Shown: one piece after another, positions 9,931-23,049 of the stretch
How the letters are laid out: every line of letters begins with the position of its first letter
How positions within the stretch are numbered: the first letter of the stretch is position 1
NCBI GenBank assembly: GCA_014529385.2
Contig: CM043953.1
Span: 66,825,372 to 66,889,371, forward strand
DNA: 64,000 nt
Reading direction: 5' to 3'
Source: Adiantum capillus-veneris
Lineage: Eukaryota > Streptophyta > Polypodiopsida > Polypodiales > Pteridaceae
Made by a program: the position numbers and the translations under genes
The notes under the pieces: generated by a model
The model's database searches: none
Seen by the model: the letters and a program-made list of their open reading frames with translations, nothing else
What the model was told of the DNA's origin: nothing

Positions 9931-12900
9931 AGGTGAAAGTTAACAATGGCCTACATAAGGCTATGAGAAGAATTTAATAATAAAAGGTTTGTTGGTGGCA
10001 AGAGCAAATAAGAAAGTGACACTTTTTTTTACAACATTTGTTATCATAATAAAATATTACATCTCTTTAAAAAAAAGTAATAATAAAATATTTTAATTAT
10101 AGTATATTTTAATTAATATAAAAAATAATGTTTCAAAACCTCTTGGAAGCATTGTAGCAAATTGAAAAAAAAAGTGAAAGAGGACGAAAAAAATTGTGTG
10201 AGACCCACTATTCAATGGCTCTCTTTAAAGAGAGAAGTACAGAAATGTCAACACGTCTCACAAAGATCTCAAAATAAATATTTAAAAAATAAGTTGTTTG
10301 CTATGTCGCACTAATCTGCAAGCTTTATCCAATGGTCCACGATTGTACCAAAAATCCAACGCTTTAGTAAGGACTCCTCATGTATTCCAATTATGTGAAT
10401 TTCTTCTACAATAGTACAATGTACTGTGTCATGGTCGTTGGCTACGTTATTGCAACACCCAAGTTAATGAATCAATAGGGTTTGAGCCCTAGTCTCCTAG
10501 AAGAAGAATGCTCATTGAACTTCCTTGGACAAATTCAACCAAAAGTGCATAACACATAGAATAAAGTTCGTATGCTTTCCATTACATGTTCCATTACATG
10601 TTCCATTTCTTTCTTCCTAAGTCTGTAAGTGTCAACCCACTTTCAATTCCTATGTAGAATATGAATAGTGCAAGCGAATTATGGAAGTCTGCCCATCCGC
10701 ATCTTATTGATCACCAAGATCTTGCTTTATAAAAGATATAATTCAATATTCTAGTTAGTGCATAGTTTAATCAGTCAACTTTTGTGTATGTCGTCAATCA
10801 TTTATTTACAAGGTGGAGACTCGCTTTAATGTCTTAAAATAGTAAAATGAAAGAGAAGTCAAGTCATATAAGCTATACCGTTTGCAGTAGTTTTTTGTAA
10901 TTGCGCTCTTTCTATAATATAAATCTGCTCTCGCCTCTTTAGAATAGCTTTTTTTTCAAAATTGCCCTTCTTTCAAGAAAGGGAATAAGATTGGATACCT
11001 ATCAATAAAAAGGCACTACATAAAGATGCCCATCTATGTCATTTGAGGGTTCACAAGGGTCCTAGGATTGGTCACGTCGGCTTGTGATTATGTTAGGACC
11101 ACGAAGGCTCATAGTGGGTTTGCTCGTGGAGATGTTTGCTCATTTCAATGCACCATCACGAGGGGAGGTGTAGTGAGTAAAAGCTCGTGGTGGTAGGGAT
11201 GGTGGGGTCGCTTGGTACTACATGCTACAATATTGGAAGGGGTTCTTCACACTTGTGATGCACCTATTGATGCATATGAAGTTGGTTTTCTCCTTTTGAG
11301 ACATTGATACATGCAACAATATTAGTGTTGAAACAAAAAAGTCAAAATATATATATCAATATAAGCATCGATATGTGTGTTGCTATGTACATATACAAAC
11401 AAAAATATCTAAATCTATATCGACTATGATAACGAGTTGGATTCACGTGTATACCTATGCATATATCGACGCTTGGAGATACAAAATTTGGGGGGCAGTG
11501 GGGTGGGGGCCAAGACCTCTTTGTCATGCCACCCAATTAAGCATTTTAAACATATTCAAATTTTAGAAAACAACAACAAATTGACCAACACCAACTTAAC
11601 TTGAAAAGATTGAGATGACATAACTTTTAAAGATAATTTATATTTCATTGATATGAATGCACTTTATACAAGGGATTGCCAATATGGAATGTAAGAAGAT
11701 TTCTAATGTGAAAAGCTACATCACAAAAATGGGCAAATGCTTCAAATTAAAATCACATAAAAACAATAAGTAAAATGCTGGGGTACAAAATGGGAGATTA
11801 ATCCTATCATCCCCAATAGATCCATGTTCATAAAACTAGAAGATATGGTGGCACATGAGTGCACTACTTTAATGAGAAGTTTTCTTGATGTTGCAAGGGG
11901 ATTTGAGTTGAAATTGCAAAACAAAATACATAGTTAAACATAAATGAAATTAGTGGTCAAACTTTATATGTTTTATCTTGCTAGGTTGAGATCTCAAAAT
12001 CTCCGAGAGCTCAATAGAACTATGGCTTGCACCATAACTATGCTAGAACAAAGTAGGCTTGTAATTTTTCATCACCCTCTGTTTAAAAACATTGGATCCA
12101 ACATAAAAATCCAAGTAAGAAACTATATATTGATGAGAAACTAGCCACAAATGCAATGTAGTTGTGCTTATAGAATCACCCTCAAAGCTCACCTATCTGC
12201 TATTTCCCAAATGGTGGGAACTTCCTAACTCCTTTCATGCATCACTGTCTCTTTTTGTTGCTTCTACATTTCAAGATTTTAACATAATTATTTCTTTGAT
12301 TTTTTTTCAATACTTCTTGTCAAGCCAAGATTCCTTAGGTGCGTTGATCTTCAATTCTTTCTATATCTTTGAGTGTTTGTGCTTCAAGTAGTTGCACATC
12401 TGTGTGTCTGTCTTTTGTTGGCGAAACGATGCTCCATACTCTCCAGTTGAAAAATATTGTGAAACATATTGATTACCTTTTCTTTGAGTTGGATTAGCAG
12501 GGATTTCATTGTGACATGATCAGAAACACGCAAACATGTCAATAACATTGAGTAATCATGTTTGAAAATGGGACTACGTTAAGTATTCTTGTGAATTTCC
12601 TCTTAAGCTGCAAACATTGTCCAAATTGATAAACCCATCGGGCTTTTTTTAATTCCTTACGAGTTTGCTGGGAAAATAAATTTGTCAACAGTCATGCCAA
12701 GAATTGAAAAAAACATGTAGGATTGTTCTTTTATAAAACAAAAGGATAACATATTCAGTCTTTTGACCAGGTAGATACTTGGAAAGCATATTCTTGTGTC
12801 GGATATGATTAACTCTCCTTGTGACCTGGCCTAAGGTCACTATATCACAGGTCCTAATATGGAGCTAGACATGACTTTGAATGAGTGGTTAGTCAAGGAT

Positions 12901-13398
12901 TCGATATTTCATACCTTGAAGTCTTGCATTTCACATCATCATAGGGTTTGTTTGATGTATTTTGTTTGTCACTACACAATATGAGAGCTACAATCCATGT
13001 TTGGGTGAAAGCAATATATATTTAGTAAAATGTTTCAAGGGGCTACAATCCTTGATTGGGTTAAAATAGTGCTAAAGTATGTAATTGCATTGAAGATTTC
13101 ATAGATGTTGTATATATTAGTTATACTAGTTGTGTGAACGCTATTAAATTGGTTGATTTGTGATGTTGTCTTGCCTAACCATTGATGTATCAAAGTATAT
13201 CCTTAGATACTACACAGAGAGTTTTTATCCAATTTTTATATATGCACAATATTTATTTTCTTTTGCACAATTTAGACATGGTAAGAGACTTTACTGTGAA
13301 TTTTTTGGTCAAAGTTTTTTTTAATGCATAATGTAAAAATGAAAGTGTATTTTGTATTGTGAAATGTTGGTGCTACATGAAATTAAAATCATACATAT
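9931..13398. other. AT-rich gene-free stretch
   Basis: About 3.4 kb, strongly AT-rich, with many stop codons in all frames. No conserved domain, RNA gene or terminal repeat was recognised. Several A or T homopolymers occur between 10.0 and 10.2 kb. Confidence 0.5.
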
Positions 13399-13645
13399 TT
13401 GACAACAATGAAGAGGTATTGATGGGTTCTATGTTGACAACAATGACGACAATGATGAGGTTCCGAGGGGTTCTTTGTGGACGACAAGGTACTCCTAGGT
13501 CGTATGTCGACGACAATGAAGAGGTACTGACGGGTTCTATGGATCCTTATGCTGAGCTAGGCAAGGGACGAGCCAAGGCAAACGGGGTACTAGGTGTTGG
13601 AGTACTATGTCGACGATGATGACGACGGCGACAATGAGGTTGTGG
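13399..13645. repeat. Imperfect GAC/GAT-rich tandem repeat, period near 108 bp
   Basis: The block GACAACAATGAAGAGGTA near 13401 recurs as GACGACAATGAAGAGGTA near 13509 with the same following GGGTTCTATG. A third, weaker GACGACGGCGACAATGAGG copy lies near 13621. An 86-codon plus-strand frame (13359-13619) crosses it but has no recognisable domain, so a gene is not called. Confidence 0.75.
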
Positions 13646-15144
13646 CCAAATGCAAAAATTGCTAGCAATTAATGTCGATGGGTAGGATGTGCAGCCATGA
13701 GGAGGCTACGACTGAATGCTATGACCGAGGACACATTGTTACCATCCCTAAGTTAATTAATCTTTGTTGTTCTATGATTATCTAGACTTTTATATATAAA
13801 TGGTGACATTTTCTCTTACACTAATGTCGGTATATTTTGATATTGTGATTGTTGTAAGTAAAAACAATAACAGAAACAATTAAATTTATAACCACTACAT
13901 AAAGATAATGTGATTTTTACATAAGTTAATCATTGTTTATAGATCAGACAATGTGTAAATTTGATTGATCTTTTCATAAAAATTTTGTTTTTAATATATA
14001 TTAAAAACTATAAAAATGTTTTTACAACTGAGTATATACTTCTTATGCCTTTAATCTTTTATTACAATCAATCTTATGCATGATTTTTTCCGAGTGTTGG
14101 AATGACATTTGAGTACATTAGAGCATTAAGGATACTCTGCCCAAGAAAATTGTAGATGACACACAAAATAGTGCTATCAATATGGTCCATAACTAGCCCC
14201 AAAAAATCTTCCACTGGCCATATCTCACCCATTCAAACTTTGATTGAGGATCTCAAAAGATGAGCATGCTCCACAACTCAAGCAGTTTGCATCTACCTAC
14301 TCATACCAACCTTGACCACCTATCACCACTTGCCATATCCGTCGGGGTTCTACAAAGCATCCAATGATATCTTTCATCATGTAGCTTTGTTTGAGGAGCC
14401 GTCTAGACAAGCTTCCAGAGTACGTCAAACTCCACATTCCAAAGTATAATCTCAACACTTGGGACATCTAGACCTGCCATCTCTATTGGGCCCTTTTGGG
14501 CCCTTTTTGATCTTTGTAAACCACATTAGCCATGCATTTTTTCTTTGACTTTCTTGCCGAGGTCTTCCACACTTGCCTTTGCACTTTGGCTTGCAGCTTC
14601 CAACATACATATCTATGCATGTGCCTACTTCTAGCACCGACCGGCTTTGGATGCACCATCATTGTCCAACCCCTTCTTTGAACATATATGTTTAACCATA
14701 AGCATTCTTGTTGAACTAAAAATAATTGCAACACCAAAGCAAAAAAATTGTGCACACCAAACCTGCTACCATGAGCCTCCTCAAGCAGATCTTGTATCTA
14801 TTTGATATCCCAATTGACAACTACATTTATCAGCATTCCTTTCAGCTAGAACCAAGGATTTAATGTTCATATGATCATGTAAAATACCTTGTGATCAAAA
14901 TGTTTATATTCACATTCACATAACCACATTTAACGTGATGAAAAAAAAGCCGATAAGTGGGTGATGTGGCAACCCACCAAAACCCCACCAAGGTATGTGT
15001 TTTTTATAACAATCTTACTAGAAAACCATGTGAACAGCCCATTAAGAAATTGGAAAAGACCAACAAGCTTATCGAATTGGATGATTTCTATAGGTTATGG
15101 GGAAGTCATGTGAATATTTAACGTGATCTTGTATTTTGAAATGT
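13646..15144. other. No recognisable gene
   Basis: AT-rich DNA up to the left edge of the plus-strand Ty3 LTR. Open frames on the minus strand at 14452-14755 overlap in two frames and carry no domain. The right end is the pre-insertion flank of the Ty3 element. Confidence 0.45.
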
Positions 15145-16046
15145 TAGTGCAACCAAAGTTGGTCCGAGCTAGAAAGTGGTCTATGCCAAGAAAAGGCTAC
15201 AGGCAAGTGCAATGCACAAGGCTAGGGCAGATGCCAAGGTCCGGGGCAGCCAAAGGGTAGCAAAAGTGTATGCTTAATACGGTTTTTTAGGCCAAAAGAG
15301 CTAAGGGATGGTCTAGATGGGATAGCAAGTGGAGGTGCCCAGATTGTCAATCTAGTGCGCTAGAATGTAGTATTTAGTGTGCTCTAGAAGCCGATCCAAA
15401 TGGCTCGTCAAACGGATCCCACGTGCTCAAGATATTGCAGTTCAAGGTTCAGTGTGTTGCAGATTCTTGCCGAATAGAATAGCTGAGGACAGTTGGACCA
15501 AGTGGATGTCAGGGTATAGGCATGTAGTGCTCTATTTATGGAGCAAACCCTTCTTTTTTGATTGCAGATCGGAGCCACAGAAGTTGCATTTTATGGCTCT
15601 TTGAAGTTTTGATGGGGGCTAGGTTGGTGCCCACCCGACCACATGGGGAGTAATGCCATCTGGCATTTTTTGTACCATGACAGAGTGCAAGGAGGTGTTG
15701 CTCAATGTATGGAGCTAGCAAGAGTTCATTGCACGTCAAACAGAGCCTAGAGCACCCAGTTATGGCTTGTCAAAGTTTAGGTAGTTACTCGAGGGAAGGT
15801 TGGAGATGATTTTCAAGTTTTTGGGTCGTTCGGTTGGAGGGCCATACAAAGTCCGAGGGCAGTGGGGTTTGCACTGATCGAGGTCTAGGTTGAAGACTTT
15901 CGAGAGGTTTTAACGGTCCGACAATTGGCCTTGTGAGTAGCCACTGGCAAAGCTTCAAATTGAGGGGAAAAAAAAAGAAAACAAAAGGATATTTTTTTTA
16001 GAGTCCTTGAGGCCTTTGGAAGATAAAGCTTGGGGGATTGCCACGT
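15145..16046 (+). repeat. 5' LTR of the Tat-like element, left part
   Basis: About 900 bp alignable to 30302-30977 and to 43074-43978 of the solo LTR (902 versus 905 bp). It stops at the word CCACGT, whose solo-LTR counterpart continues CCACGTGACGGG; the minus-strand element begins here. Confidence 0.85.
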
Positions 16047-17070
16047 TGTCAAGAAGTGCGCAGTGCGAATAGGAAAGCGCCAGGCCTCTGACTGTGAGGA
16101 TTCGTAGCAAAATCAAGCACAGCGTAGACAATTTGAAGCCAAAAACACTCTAAAAAAGAACAAAACTCCAACCATGAAAGCCCCACTTTGAAAATGAACC
16201 AATACTAACTCAAAACTCTTGTGTGTGTGAAGATTAGGTGTAGCCTCGCTCCCAATTGCACAGATGCAGTGCTCATTCGACTTGTTAAAAACCCTAAATT
16301 TACGCTTCGATCCTTTGTCGTGACCATTTCATGGAAGCTTCAGTACTTCATTGGAGAAGCCCAAGTAGTTATTTGAGGAGGGGAAACCTTAATTGGAGGC
16401 CTCACAGCCTCAACCATGTAGTGGAAGTAGCGCGGGACTGCACTAGCACCCTATAAAGGAATGGCTATTTTGAGCATTTTTAAGGCCATTTTTGACCATT
16501 TTTAGGCCATTGTTAGCCATTTTTAGCCCAAAAATGTCACTTTGTCCGTAAAAAGCCCAAACGAGCTGGGAAAAATCCCTAAAATTGTGGAAAATTCCCA
16601 TTGGGATCAAATTTAATTTTGAACTTCATTTCCCAACTTGGTAAGCACTTTGGACACGTCTTTCACGCCAGCGCACGAAACCTGTTGTTTTTGGCCGAGA
16701 TTGCCCGCATTGAACTTTCTAGGCAAAACAAGTGTGCCACTTTGAAACACTTGAAATTTGTACATTCCCAAAGCAAATTGGGCATATATTTATGTGTAAA
16801 AGTAGTCTATGGTGCCACGTGTAGGGCCTCGCCCGACCGGCAAGGTATGTACACGACTGCAACCGTGACATTCATTTTTGCATATATCACACTATGTACA
16901 TTGTAGCATTTGGTCCCACACATCATAAACATTAAGAGTGAGGTAGATACCTTAATTTCACATTATGGACATGACATGGCACGACATCCACCCCCTCTAA
17001 ACCTGCACATCCTCCGGCATGTGCCACAGATATCTTTTGCAGGTTCAATCTTCATTTAAGTCAACATACA
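16047..17070 (-). repeat. 3' LTR of the nested Ty3 element
   Basis: Begins TGTCAAGAAG on the plus strand and shares sequence with 23050-24028 up to the word AACATACA at 17070. A strong purine tract (CCCCCTCT on the plus strand, 16992-16999) lies inside, so the true LTR edge could instead be near 16986 with the last 84 bp being internal sequence. The pol stop codon (17045-17047) falls in this 84-bp part. Confidence 0.85.
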
Positions 17071-19147
17071 TGTTGATTTCATCATCGCTTGCAACAAAAT
17101 CTAACGCATCATCCTCTTGTTTTTCATCTAGATCCATACCATTTTCATCAGAGCCTTCATTTTGACCTTCTTGTGAATCAAAGGGATTTGTGTCACCTCT
17201 TCTTTTGAATAACTTGATTCTTTTCCCTGCCATGGGAATCTTCATTTTTGTCCCATCTAATTCATGCAAGGTATAAGTCGCATTCCCATGTACAAGTTTA
17301 AACACATAAGGACCAAACCATCTCTTTGAAAGCTTTCTTATTGTTGAATGTTGGTTTTCAAGACTACTATCATACACCAACACCCAATCACCTTCCTCAA
17401 TAGCTTTAGGTCTAAGCCTATGCCTCTTGTCGAATCTGTCCTTATTCTTTAATCTTGCATCTTTTAATCGTGCTATTGAAATCTCAATATCTTGGGGCCT
17501 TCTTTCTAACTGTATGCGCAAAGCAAGAAGGTCTTCCCTACTCATTCCATCTTCCCAAGGCAATACATTCCATGTGGAAATTACATCCTCAATCGGCATT
17601 ATAGGTTTCTGACCATACATCAACTCAAAAGGCATATAACCAGTAATTGAGCTATGAGTTGTACGATCAACCCATAAAGCATAAGATAATAACCTAGGCC
17701 ACTCTCCCATTTTACCTTTGCAGGCCTTAGCCAAAGCTTTAATGATAGGAGGATGCCCACGCTCTGATTTTCCATTTCCCTCACGATTATATGCAGTAGT
17801 GAGAGAAAGTTTAATGCCCAACCTAGAGAAAAACTCCCTTGCTTTGTCAGCATCCAACTCACCGCTATCCGATTTTATTTTCCCAACATAGCCATAACGT
17901 CTAATTATATCATCCAAGAGGAACTTACATATTCCTTCTGTGCTTTTTGTTCTTAGAGCACGACCTTCAACTTGATTGGCTAAGTCTTCTCGTGCAAGCA
18001 CTATGTATCTCATTTGCCATAAGCCCAATGGCATTGTAACCAGATCTACTACCCACTTGTAATGCATGGACAATGGGTAAGTAGGGTGCAACCCATCACG
18101 ATGACGTACATTTGAATACATTTCACAGGTTTCACAGGACTCCACAAAGTGAGGTACATCTTTATACAAACCTTTCCACCAATACCTCTCTTTCATTTTA
18201 GTAAAGGTGGCCCATACACCTCTATGTCCATCATAAATACTCTCATGAAACTTTTTCATAAGCTCATTTTGAGCGTCCTTATCATTCACGACTCTCATTG
18301 GCATTCCATTTCTTTGTTTTGGACGCTTCCATAAGTACCCATCTTTTAAAAAGTATCCATAGGCCTTTCTCCGTATTCTTTTGAACTCTTGATCAGTCCA
18401 CCCTTCTTGCCTTGTCAAAGTGCTCAGATAGCGTCCAATGAGCAACCAATCACTTTGATATTGGTCCTCTGTAAACGACTCAAGTGCATTTGACAGGCAA
18501 ACATGATCACCCTTGGTATGAGAGATACTATAGAATTGTGTGCCTACATCATCGCCCTCGACAACCATGTATTCTTCGTTTTCATACCTTGCTCTTGAAA
18601 GCATATCTGCATTTGGATTATCTTTCCCTGCAATATGCTTAAATTCTGGATTCAAGTACTTTATGTAGGCAATCCATCTCAACATAGCAATGTTAGGAGT
18701 TGAGCAACTTGTGATCATTCCAAGAAGGGGTAGACAATCAGTCTCCACTATTACATTTGCTCCTATCAAATACTCTTTATCACATTTCAAAGTTGTGACT
18801 ACTCCCCATAACTCTCGTTTCACCTGTGGATAGTTGCGTTGACAAGCACTTAGGACTTTTGCTCCAAACCTCACCACATATCGCTTGCCATCATTATCAT
18901 CTTGCCCAATCGCCCATCCAATTCCTGTGGGGCTAGTATCCACTATCACAATTACATGTCTTCCACATTCATAGTTTGATTTTCTCAAAGTTGGAGACAT
19001 AAGTAGCAACCTCTTTAATTTCCTCATGGCATGGGTATGCATTTCTTCCCATTGAAACTTTTTGTTCTTTCTCAAAAGCTGATACAAAGGCTCTGCTACA
19101 TGTGCATAATGCGGAATCCAGATAACATAAAACACGCATGCACCCAA
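17045..19147 (-). pseudogene. RNase H and integrase part of Ty3 pol (long intact segment)
   Basis: A 700-codon open segment. RNase H occupies about residues 64-185 with Asp70, Glu112, Asp137 and Asp181 in place. A linker follows, then the integrase zinc site His301, His308, Cys338, Cys341, and the integrase core with Asp368, Asp427 and Glu462; the last two are spaced as in the D,D-35-E pattern. The tail (about 560-640) has an integrase C-terminal domain and ends in an acidic stretch. Integrase inserts the cDNA; RNase H removes the RNA template. The N-terminal side continues upstream past a TGA (near 19158) where CGA would be expected. The catalytic set is complete. Confidence 0.9.
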
Positions 19148-19202
19148 GAACCTTCAAACCTCAGTGACATTTATACATTTCTCTTTCATTCTCTGGATTA
19201 CA

Positions 19203-20414
19203 TCAATCACAAGGCCTTCTACCATGTGGCCCGCACATATGTCCCACAATAAGAACTTCATTCACACCAAACACTAACTTTTGGCCAGACAAGGTAAGGT
19301 TCATTTCTTCCAACCTTGATGAGATATTATCACAATCGTTGATATGGTTTGCCACATACTTTCGGCACCCCCTCGAGTCTAGAGCCACATCTTTATCACT
19401 TACATCACATCCTTTGATTGGCACATCATCAAGGAAAGGCATTGTAGTTTGCGGTATGAAGTCACGTAGGACTTTGTTCATACCATTCATCATGTGTGCA
19501 ACTGAATTTGTTGCCCCCTGACGTAAGGTGCACATCCTTACTAAACCCAACGGTGTCCTCATGGTAGTGAAATCCCTGCTTTTCATTGCTAGTTGGAACT
19601 GATCATACCCTGAGTACAAATCTCCCATAGAATATATTACCCTTCCTGCAAATGCTTCTGCAAACTCATCGACAACTGGTCCTTTACCCACATTTCTGAT
19701 TGTCACCTTGTTTACAGGTTGCATATCTTGAATAAAGAGTAAAGAAACATTTTTCTTTGGAGCAGTGAACCACCTGTTTGAATATGGAGCACAAGAAGGC
19801 TCCAAGATACCCATCTTGATCTTTTCATTAAGCAACTCAATGAGCTTTGGCAAATGAGCCTTTGGAACAGGAATAGGTCTCAAGTTCCAAGGTACATGAG
19901 GGATAGTGAAGATCACCATAGGAGAAACAATGGATGGATCAACACACCCTATCTCATAAGGTTCAAATGCAAAATATTTTCCATGTTTGGCAAGCATGTC
20001 TTCAAAGCATATCTTTTCAGCTTTTGTCAAACTGTCCTCGCAACCAACCTTTAACTCTTTCAAGGAATCCTTTGTGAACTTGTGTCCAATCTTGCTTGGG
20101 TCACGAAGACTAGGTTGCAAAGCAGCTTGTTCCATCTTATTTGTGTAGTCTTTTGGTAGAGGTAATGCCACTAGTTTCACTTTCTTTGCCATGGACTTAT
20201 ACTTAGTCTCCACTCGTACATCAACACCTTGAGAATTTTTGAAATCTTTAATGACCTTGTACATTTCTATTGAGCATACTTTCACAACCTCACTTCCCAT
20301 ATGCAAATTGCAATCCATTAAAGACTCCAAATCTTGCATAGTATCCACAAAAGAACACTCATCAAACACACCTGCAATGCATTCATCATCTTCTAGCAAA
20401 CCATTCATCTTCAA
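19203..20414 (-). pseudogene. Reverse transcriptase part of Ty3 pol
   Basis: A 403-codon segment. Residues 165-345 are reverse transcriptase: LRPIPVPKAHLPKLIELL, then GDLYSGYDQF with the first catalytic Asp (265), then the TPLGLVRM block and the active site FLDD at 327-330 (a variant of the usual YxDD with both Asp kept). The first 150 residues link protease to polymerase. It joins the RNase H-integrase segment through a frame change near 19200. It would copy the element RNA to DNA inside the particle. Confidence 0.9.
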
Positions 20415-20584
20415 ACCTCTTTGTACACTATTTACATGTTGTCGTTCACCCCGCTTTAAGTCCTCACACTCTGTAAAAGCAATAGATCCATAGTCTGATA
20501 ATCCTACAAAAGCTGTAGAAAATGTTTCCTTTGCATATACATCATGCGAGAACCTTTCTCTTCTTGTACCACTGCAATCCCGCT

Positions 20585-21151
20585 CTACAATGGTACATGG
20601 CCAAAACCCCTCATATCCCTATAGTCCTTGAACTCTTTTTTTTTCTTTGGCCAGGGTTGCTCTCTAAGACTTTCACGGTTCCTTTCATGGTCCACACAAA
20701 CAGTAAGGAACTGTAATGTATGCTTCCCATCCATGCTCCTAATCCTTGCATAAGCTGACCCATCATCCATAATCTTGGTTTCCATATGAGTAGTAGTGAT
20801 GTATGGCTGCCCAAGGATAAGAGGATATGTAGACATCTCCTGTACAAAGAAATTTTGGTCATCTTTCACATCCCCAATAGTCACTTTTACATTTGGACAA
20901 GCTCCGTACAACTCCCCTAATGAGTTGTTTGCTGCACGAATCATCCATCCATGATTTATATCAATTGGCGATTTTCCTTTTTGATAAAGACTCTTTGACA
21001 TGAGGTTAATTTCCGACCCATGATCTATCAACGCAATGTATGGCTCTTCTAAGTCTCCCACTTTTACCAACGTCTCAATAGTTGCTCTTGCCCAGTGACT
21101 ATTCAAGTAGTAGCTCTTGTGAGTGGTCTCCACTTCATCTTCATCATCCAA
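20585..21151 (-). pseudogene. Aspartic protease of the Ty3 element, with DHG active site
   Basis: A 188-codon segment with a retropepsin fold signature: ALIDHGSEINLM around residues 40-51, and LILGQPYI about 75 residues later. The usual catalytic triad Asp-Ser/Thr-Gly reads Asp43-His44-Gly45. Family knowledge: the Asp is essential, while the middle residue is normally Ser or Thr. I cannot tell whether His is a lineage feature or a lesion. The segment is separated from the reverse transcriptase part by a break between 20415 and 20584. Confidence 0.82.
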
Positions 21152-21319
21152 GAAGCGAACGTGTTTTAATCCTCCCCTAGACTTGTAGCATCCAACAATA
21201 GTTTCATCACCTTGTTTGCCATAGAACTATACACCCTGTGCATTTAAAGTCTCTTCTTCACCATGTACATGGATAGATTCAGTAAGAGACTGCCGCTTCC
21301 TCTTTATGATATCAATTAT

Positions 21320-22312
21320 TTATTCGTGGAATTCTCGCTTTGCTATACCAAGGACCTCGCCCAAGGTAAACTCCACCTTACTATTTAGAATCCTCTCTTC
21401 CAAAACCTTTTTGAGATCCGTTGCTACCTCTATATCGTATTGGAGTTTGTAGGCCGCACCCTTTGCTTTGGACTTTGTTGCATCCTTCTTCTTTTCTTTA
21501 GAGGCTTCTTGCATACGCACTTCGAGGACAGGCATTTGTTGCGGGGAAGGTGATCTAGGAGGCACTGTGTCATTTCTACCTCCACTCCTTGTTCCTTGCT
21601 TTGAAGGCCCTTCATCCCCATTCTCGCGCCTACATTTCTCTTCAACAATGGCCTCATTTGCTTGACATTTGACAATATATGCATGAACTGACAAAGAGTC
21701 AACAGGATCATTCCAACCTGTTTCAAGCCGAATGCAATCTCCAGCTTCATGTAAAACCTCTATAGTCATTTTACCCTTCATAGCAGACTCTATAGAGCAT
21801 GGCCATAGCTCTCCAATATCATTAGACTCATCTTCTCCAACCTTGAATGATCCTTTTTTCTTAATAGGATCCACATTCAACCCATAGGCGGCTGCCTCAA
21901 CCATTGAGATGGCATGGCTAGTATCCATGTCCTCAACTAGCTTCTTCATCCCGCCTTTGCCAAAGTTTGTTCCCAAGAGCTTACCTGTTTCACTTAAGTG
22001 AATTTTTCCATCTTTAAAGAAAACAATCTCCCTTGTCAAAGCGTCTTTAAAACATTCACAATCCCTCCTTCCATGGTCAGTACTATCGCACCATATGCAT
22101 CTATTGACAAAGCCTTCTCTGGTTTGCATTCGTTGCCCTGTAGATTGACCTAATGGTTGTCCCTTTTCTTCCAGCCTTGTAAGCTTTAACTTGAGCTCTT
22201 GCATTCCCTTTACAATATCATCTAGAATGGACTTGTCACTCTTTGGAACCACAATAACGGGCTTTATAGGACTCTCGAGAGCACTTGGGGATTGAGTAGG
22301 GTTGACTATCAT
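21320..22312 (-). pseudogene. Gag C-terminal part with zinc knuckle
   Basis: A 330-codon segment downstream of the capsid part in the same element. A CCHC knuckle (Cys72, Cys75, His80, Cys85; spacing 2-4-4) marks the nucleocapsid, which binds element RNA. A charged linker with EKCRRENGDEG-like composition follows. The frame upstream reads through a TGA (near 22325) in a context where CGA fits, linking it to the capsid segment. Confidence 0.82.
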
Positions 22313-22965
22313 CTTGTCCCTTTGTCATTGTCGCTTAGCTAGCAGTGAAATGGCGTCTTCCACCTCATTCCAATGAGTCTTCAAACCCTGTTCCGCATCC
22401 TTATCCTCAAGTAGTAGATCTAACTTCTCTTTACCTACGGCTTGCAAAAAGAGCTCTGTCTTCTACGAGTTTAGAGTAGCCTTTTCAGTTCTTGAAAGTT
22501 GATCGTAACGTCCTTCGAATTCCCTTAGAAATTCGGTAGGCGAGAGCCCCTCTTTTGGCTGAAATACCCACTCTAAGAAAGTCCTCTTTGTTATCCTTTT
22601 GGAGTCCTCCATGAAATACTCTTCCTTCAAGGCTAATTTGAATGCTTCCCAAGTTTCCCCATGCTCATTTCTAATTCCCCTTTCATGCTCTCTGATCTCG
22701 GGAACCACAGCAAGTTCAAAACTTTGCACCATCTCTGCTTCGGGACTCGATGAAGCTCCATCTCCTTTACATACCCACAAAGATACTTTGTTACATCTTT
22801 ACCTTTAAATTGGTCTAATTTATTCACCACAGATTGAAGCGCTTTGGTTGAGGAAAGCTCCCTCCTTTCTGCAGCTTGCTGCTGCTGCATAAACACTGTA
22901 AAATCTTGAAACATTTGCATTGTGACTGGATCAAACCGAACCCCCTATTGCTCTTGTTGCTCCAT
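22313..22965 (-). pseudogene. Gag capsid part of the Ty3 element
   Basis: The ATG at 22965 opens MEQQEQ followed by a TAG where CAG fits, then VRFDPVTMQMFQDF and a Gln-rich stretch. The capsid homology reads FKGKDVTKYL in one frame and, after a frame change near 22740, HERGIRNEHGETWEAFKLAL and EEYFMEDSKRITKRTFLEWV in another. This retrotransposon gag (DUF4219/UBN-like) layout resembles elements I remember as abundant in non-seed plants; that resemblance is from memory. It would form the particle shell. Confidence 0.8.
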
Positions 22966-23030
22966 AGCTTTAAATATTTGATTTGAGACCTTCAATGAAA
23001 ATTTTGAACCCTCACCCTAGAATACTTCGC

Positions 23031-23043
23031 GTCGGGTTCACCA
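23031..23043 (-). other. Primer-binding site of the nested Ty3 element
   Basis: On the minus strand it reads TGGTGAACCCGAC, beginning with the TGG needed to pair with a tRNA CCA end, six bases inside the 5' LTR. The tRNA cannot be named with certainty from this alone. Confidence 0.65.
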
Positions 23044-23049
23044 AAAATG

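Noticed and set aside
10440-10500. GGTTTGAGCCC as a tRNA-like B box of a SINE
   Set aside because: No matching A box, no tRNA-like fold and no A-rich tail at a fitting distance.
16601-16906. 101-codon plus-strand frame in the LTR
   Set aside because: It lies entirely in an LTR of the nested Ty3 element and is interrupted in the other LTR copy.
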